From the NCBI RefSeq assembly GCF_002835935.1, contig NZ_PJCF01000004.1, positions 372,001 to 436,000 on the forward strand: DNA of 64,000 nt. The letters run 5' to 3'. Positions 63,309 through 64,000 of this stretch are shown in pieces. Each line of letters opens with the position of its first letter. Positions within the stretch are counted from its first letter, which is position 1. The DNA comes from Paraglaciecola sp. MB-3u-78 (lineage in GTDB: Bacteria > Pseudomonadota > Gammaproteobacteria > Enterobacterales > Alteromonadaceae). The notes beneath the pieces are model-generated. The model did no database searches. It had not been told where the DNA came from and saw only the letters and a list, made by a program, of their open reading frames with translations. A program made the translations under genes and the position numbers.

Positions 63309-64000
63309 TTACTTTAATTTATCTAATTGCAGTTGCCATTGCCGGGCTAATTCCGGTTGTTTATTGGCTCGATAAGCGGCGATTAAAGAACGCGCTAATA
63401 TTTTGGAATCGGGATTAACTTTGTGTGCCCGTAAATAATAATGGATGGATAAGTGAGGTAGTCGTTTATTTCGAAATAAGTTGCCTGTCATTTGGTTTAA
63501 TATAGGGTCGTGAGGTAATGCATCTGCCAGTAATTGTGTCGACTTTAGGACCATTTCTGCATTTTTTTCCTGCTGATAACCTTTTAGCGCAAGTTTCATC
63601 ATAGTCACCCAATCAATCTGTTTTAGAAAGTACTCTTTGCCTAATGATTGTTGCCAGTCTTCTGGTTGAGGTAATGTCAGGGTTTTAGGGGTATCGGTAA
63701 AAGGGAAGTCACCCATGAGCTGCAATATTTTAGCAAAACCATTGTATTCCTCAGAGGGAAGAATAGGGCGATTTTGCCAAGCTTTTTCAATACGCACAGT
63801 ATACCAGTCAAGCAATTTTGAATGCTGTTTTATTGCGTTATAAAAGGTATCGGCCAGTAAAAAGTAGCCCTGTAAGTTGGGATGTAAATGTTCGAGCATT
63901 AGATTATTGCCAATCAAACCATGTTTTGAACTCTTAGCCAAACGCCCAGCTACATCCACCAAGGTCACATTTTGTTGGCTCTTAGCATATTTACGAATAA
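63309..64000 (-). CDS. SGNH-hydrolase-like/TPR-like protein, C-terminal part
   Basis: About 230 residues are visible; the frame stays open to the window edge, so the start lies beyond 64000. An internal GTG at 63968 is not the real start. L-M-L-E-H-L-H-P-N-L-Q-G-Y-F (about 25 residues into the visible part) resembles the final His block (D-x-x-H-P-N) of SGNH/GDSL hydrolases. The C-terminal half consists of TPR-like helices (A-L-K-G-Y-Q-Q-E-K-N-A, H-Y-Y-L-R-A-H-K-V-N-P). It is convergent with the esterase gene, 17 bases apart. Tentative family call. Confidence 0.6.
   Translation of the reverse strand, partial: IRKYAKSQQNVTLVDVAGRLAKSSKHGLIGNNLMLEHLHPNLQGYFLLADTFYNAIKQHSKLLDWYTVRIEKAWQNRPILPSEEYNGFAKILQLMGDFPFTDTPKTLTLPQPEDWQQSLGKEYFLKQIDWVTMMKLALKGYQQEKNAEMVLKSTQLLADALPHDPILNQMTGNLFRNKRLPHLSIHYYLRAHKVNPDSKILARSLIAAYRANKQPELARQWQLQLDKLK

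Overview
The window looks like a chromosomal segment of a marine gammaproteobacterium of the order Alteromonadales, probably close to Paraglaciecola or Glaciecola. The evidence is the rimP-nusA-infB-rbfA-truB-rpsO and sdhCDAB-sucABCD operons in gammaproteobacterial order, the AT-rich composition, two large TonB-dependent receptors, and a starch locus that includes a tryptophan-halogenase-like flavoprotein. The genus is inferred from these features, not shown.

Layout. 1-3139: tail of an ECF sigma factor, a small membrane protein and a complete modABC molybdate transporter. 3190-5240: a decayed EamA-type transporter, an outer-membrane-like protein and poorly explained sequence. 5399-6892: a LysR regulator divergent from a MaoC-type dehydratase. 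7192-10385: a TonB-dependent receptor and a pterin-carbinolamine dehydratase. 10537-18110: two initiator tRNA genes, then the translation/transcription operon ending in rpsO.

18111-29560 is an accessory region packed with mobile DNA: IS1182 and IS66 fragments, two identical inverted IS3-family elements, one IS4-family element, a GIY-YIG gene bounded by palindromes, and several unknown genes, nearly all on the minus strand. It is bounded by a direct repeat. The last 180 bases of rpsO coding sequence plus 5 bases recur without a mismatch at 29567-29751, followed by a second rpsO-type terminator. This is the most striking structure in the window. It suggests insertion into, or recombination at, the rpsO 3' end. 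The usual rpsO neighbour pnp is absent after both copies.

30143-34776 carries a TPR/TolB-N-like membrane protein with a possible 20-codon leader, small exported or membrane proteins of unknown role, and a frameshifted Tat-signal aminotransferase. 34803-46434 holds gltA divergent from sdhCDAB-sucABCD, a complete block of TCA-cycle enzymes; SucB carries two lipoyl domains. A group II intron with a ruined reverse transcriptase sits immediately behind the sucD terminator (46439 to about 48362).

48731-63291 is an alpha-glucan utilisation locus: a probable LacI-type operator, a TonB receptor split by an intact 1551-bp IS66-family element with a perfect 8-bp target duplication, a pullulanase-type lipoprotein with three C-terminal repeats, a tryptophan-halogenase-like protein, an alpha-amylase-family lipoprotein and a secreted esterase. 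The window ends inside a minus-strand gene resembling SGNH hydrolases. Overall, conserved housekeeping blocks are interspersed with recent and old insertions, and at least five genes are visibly broken.
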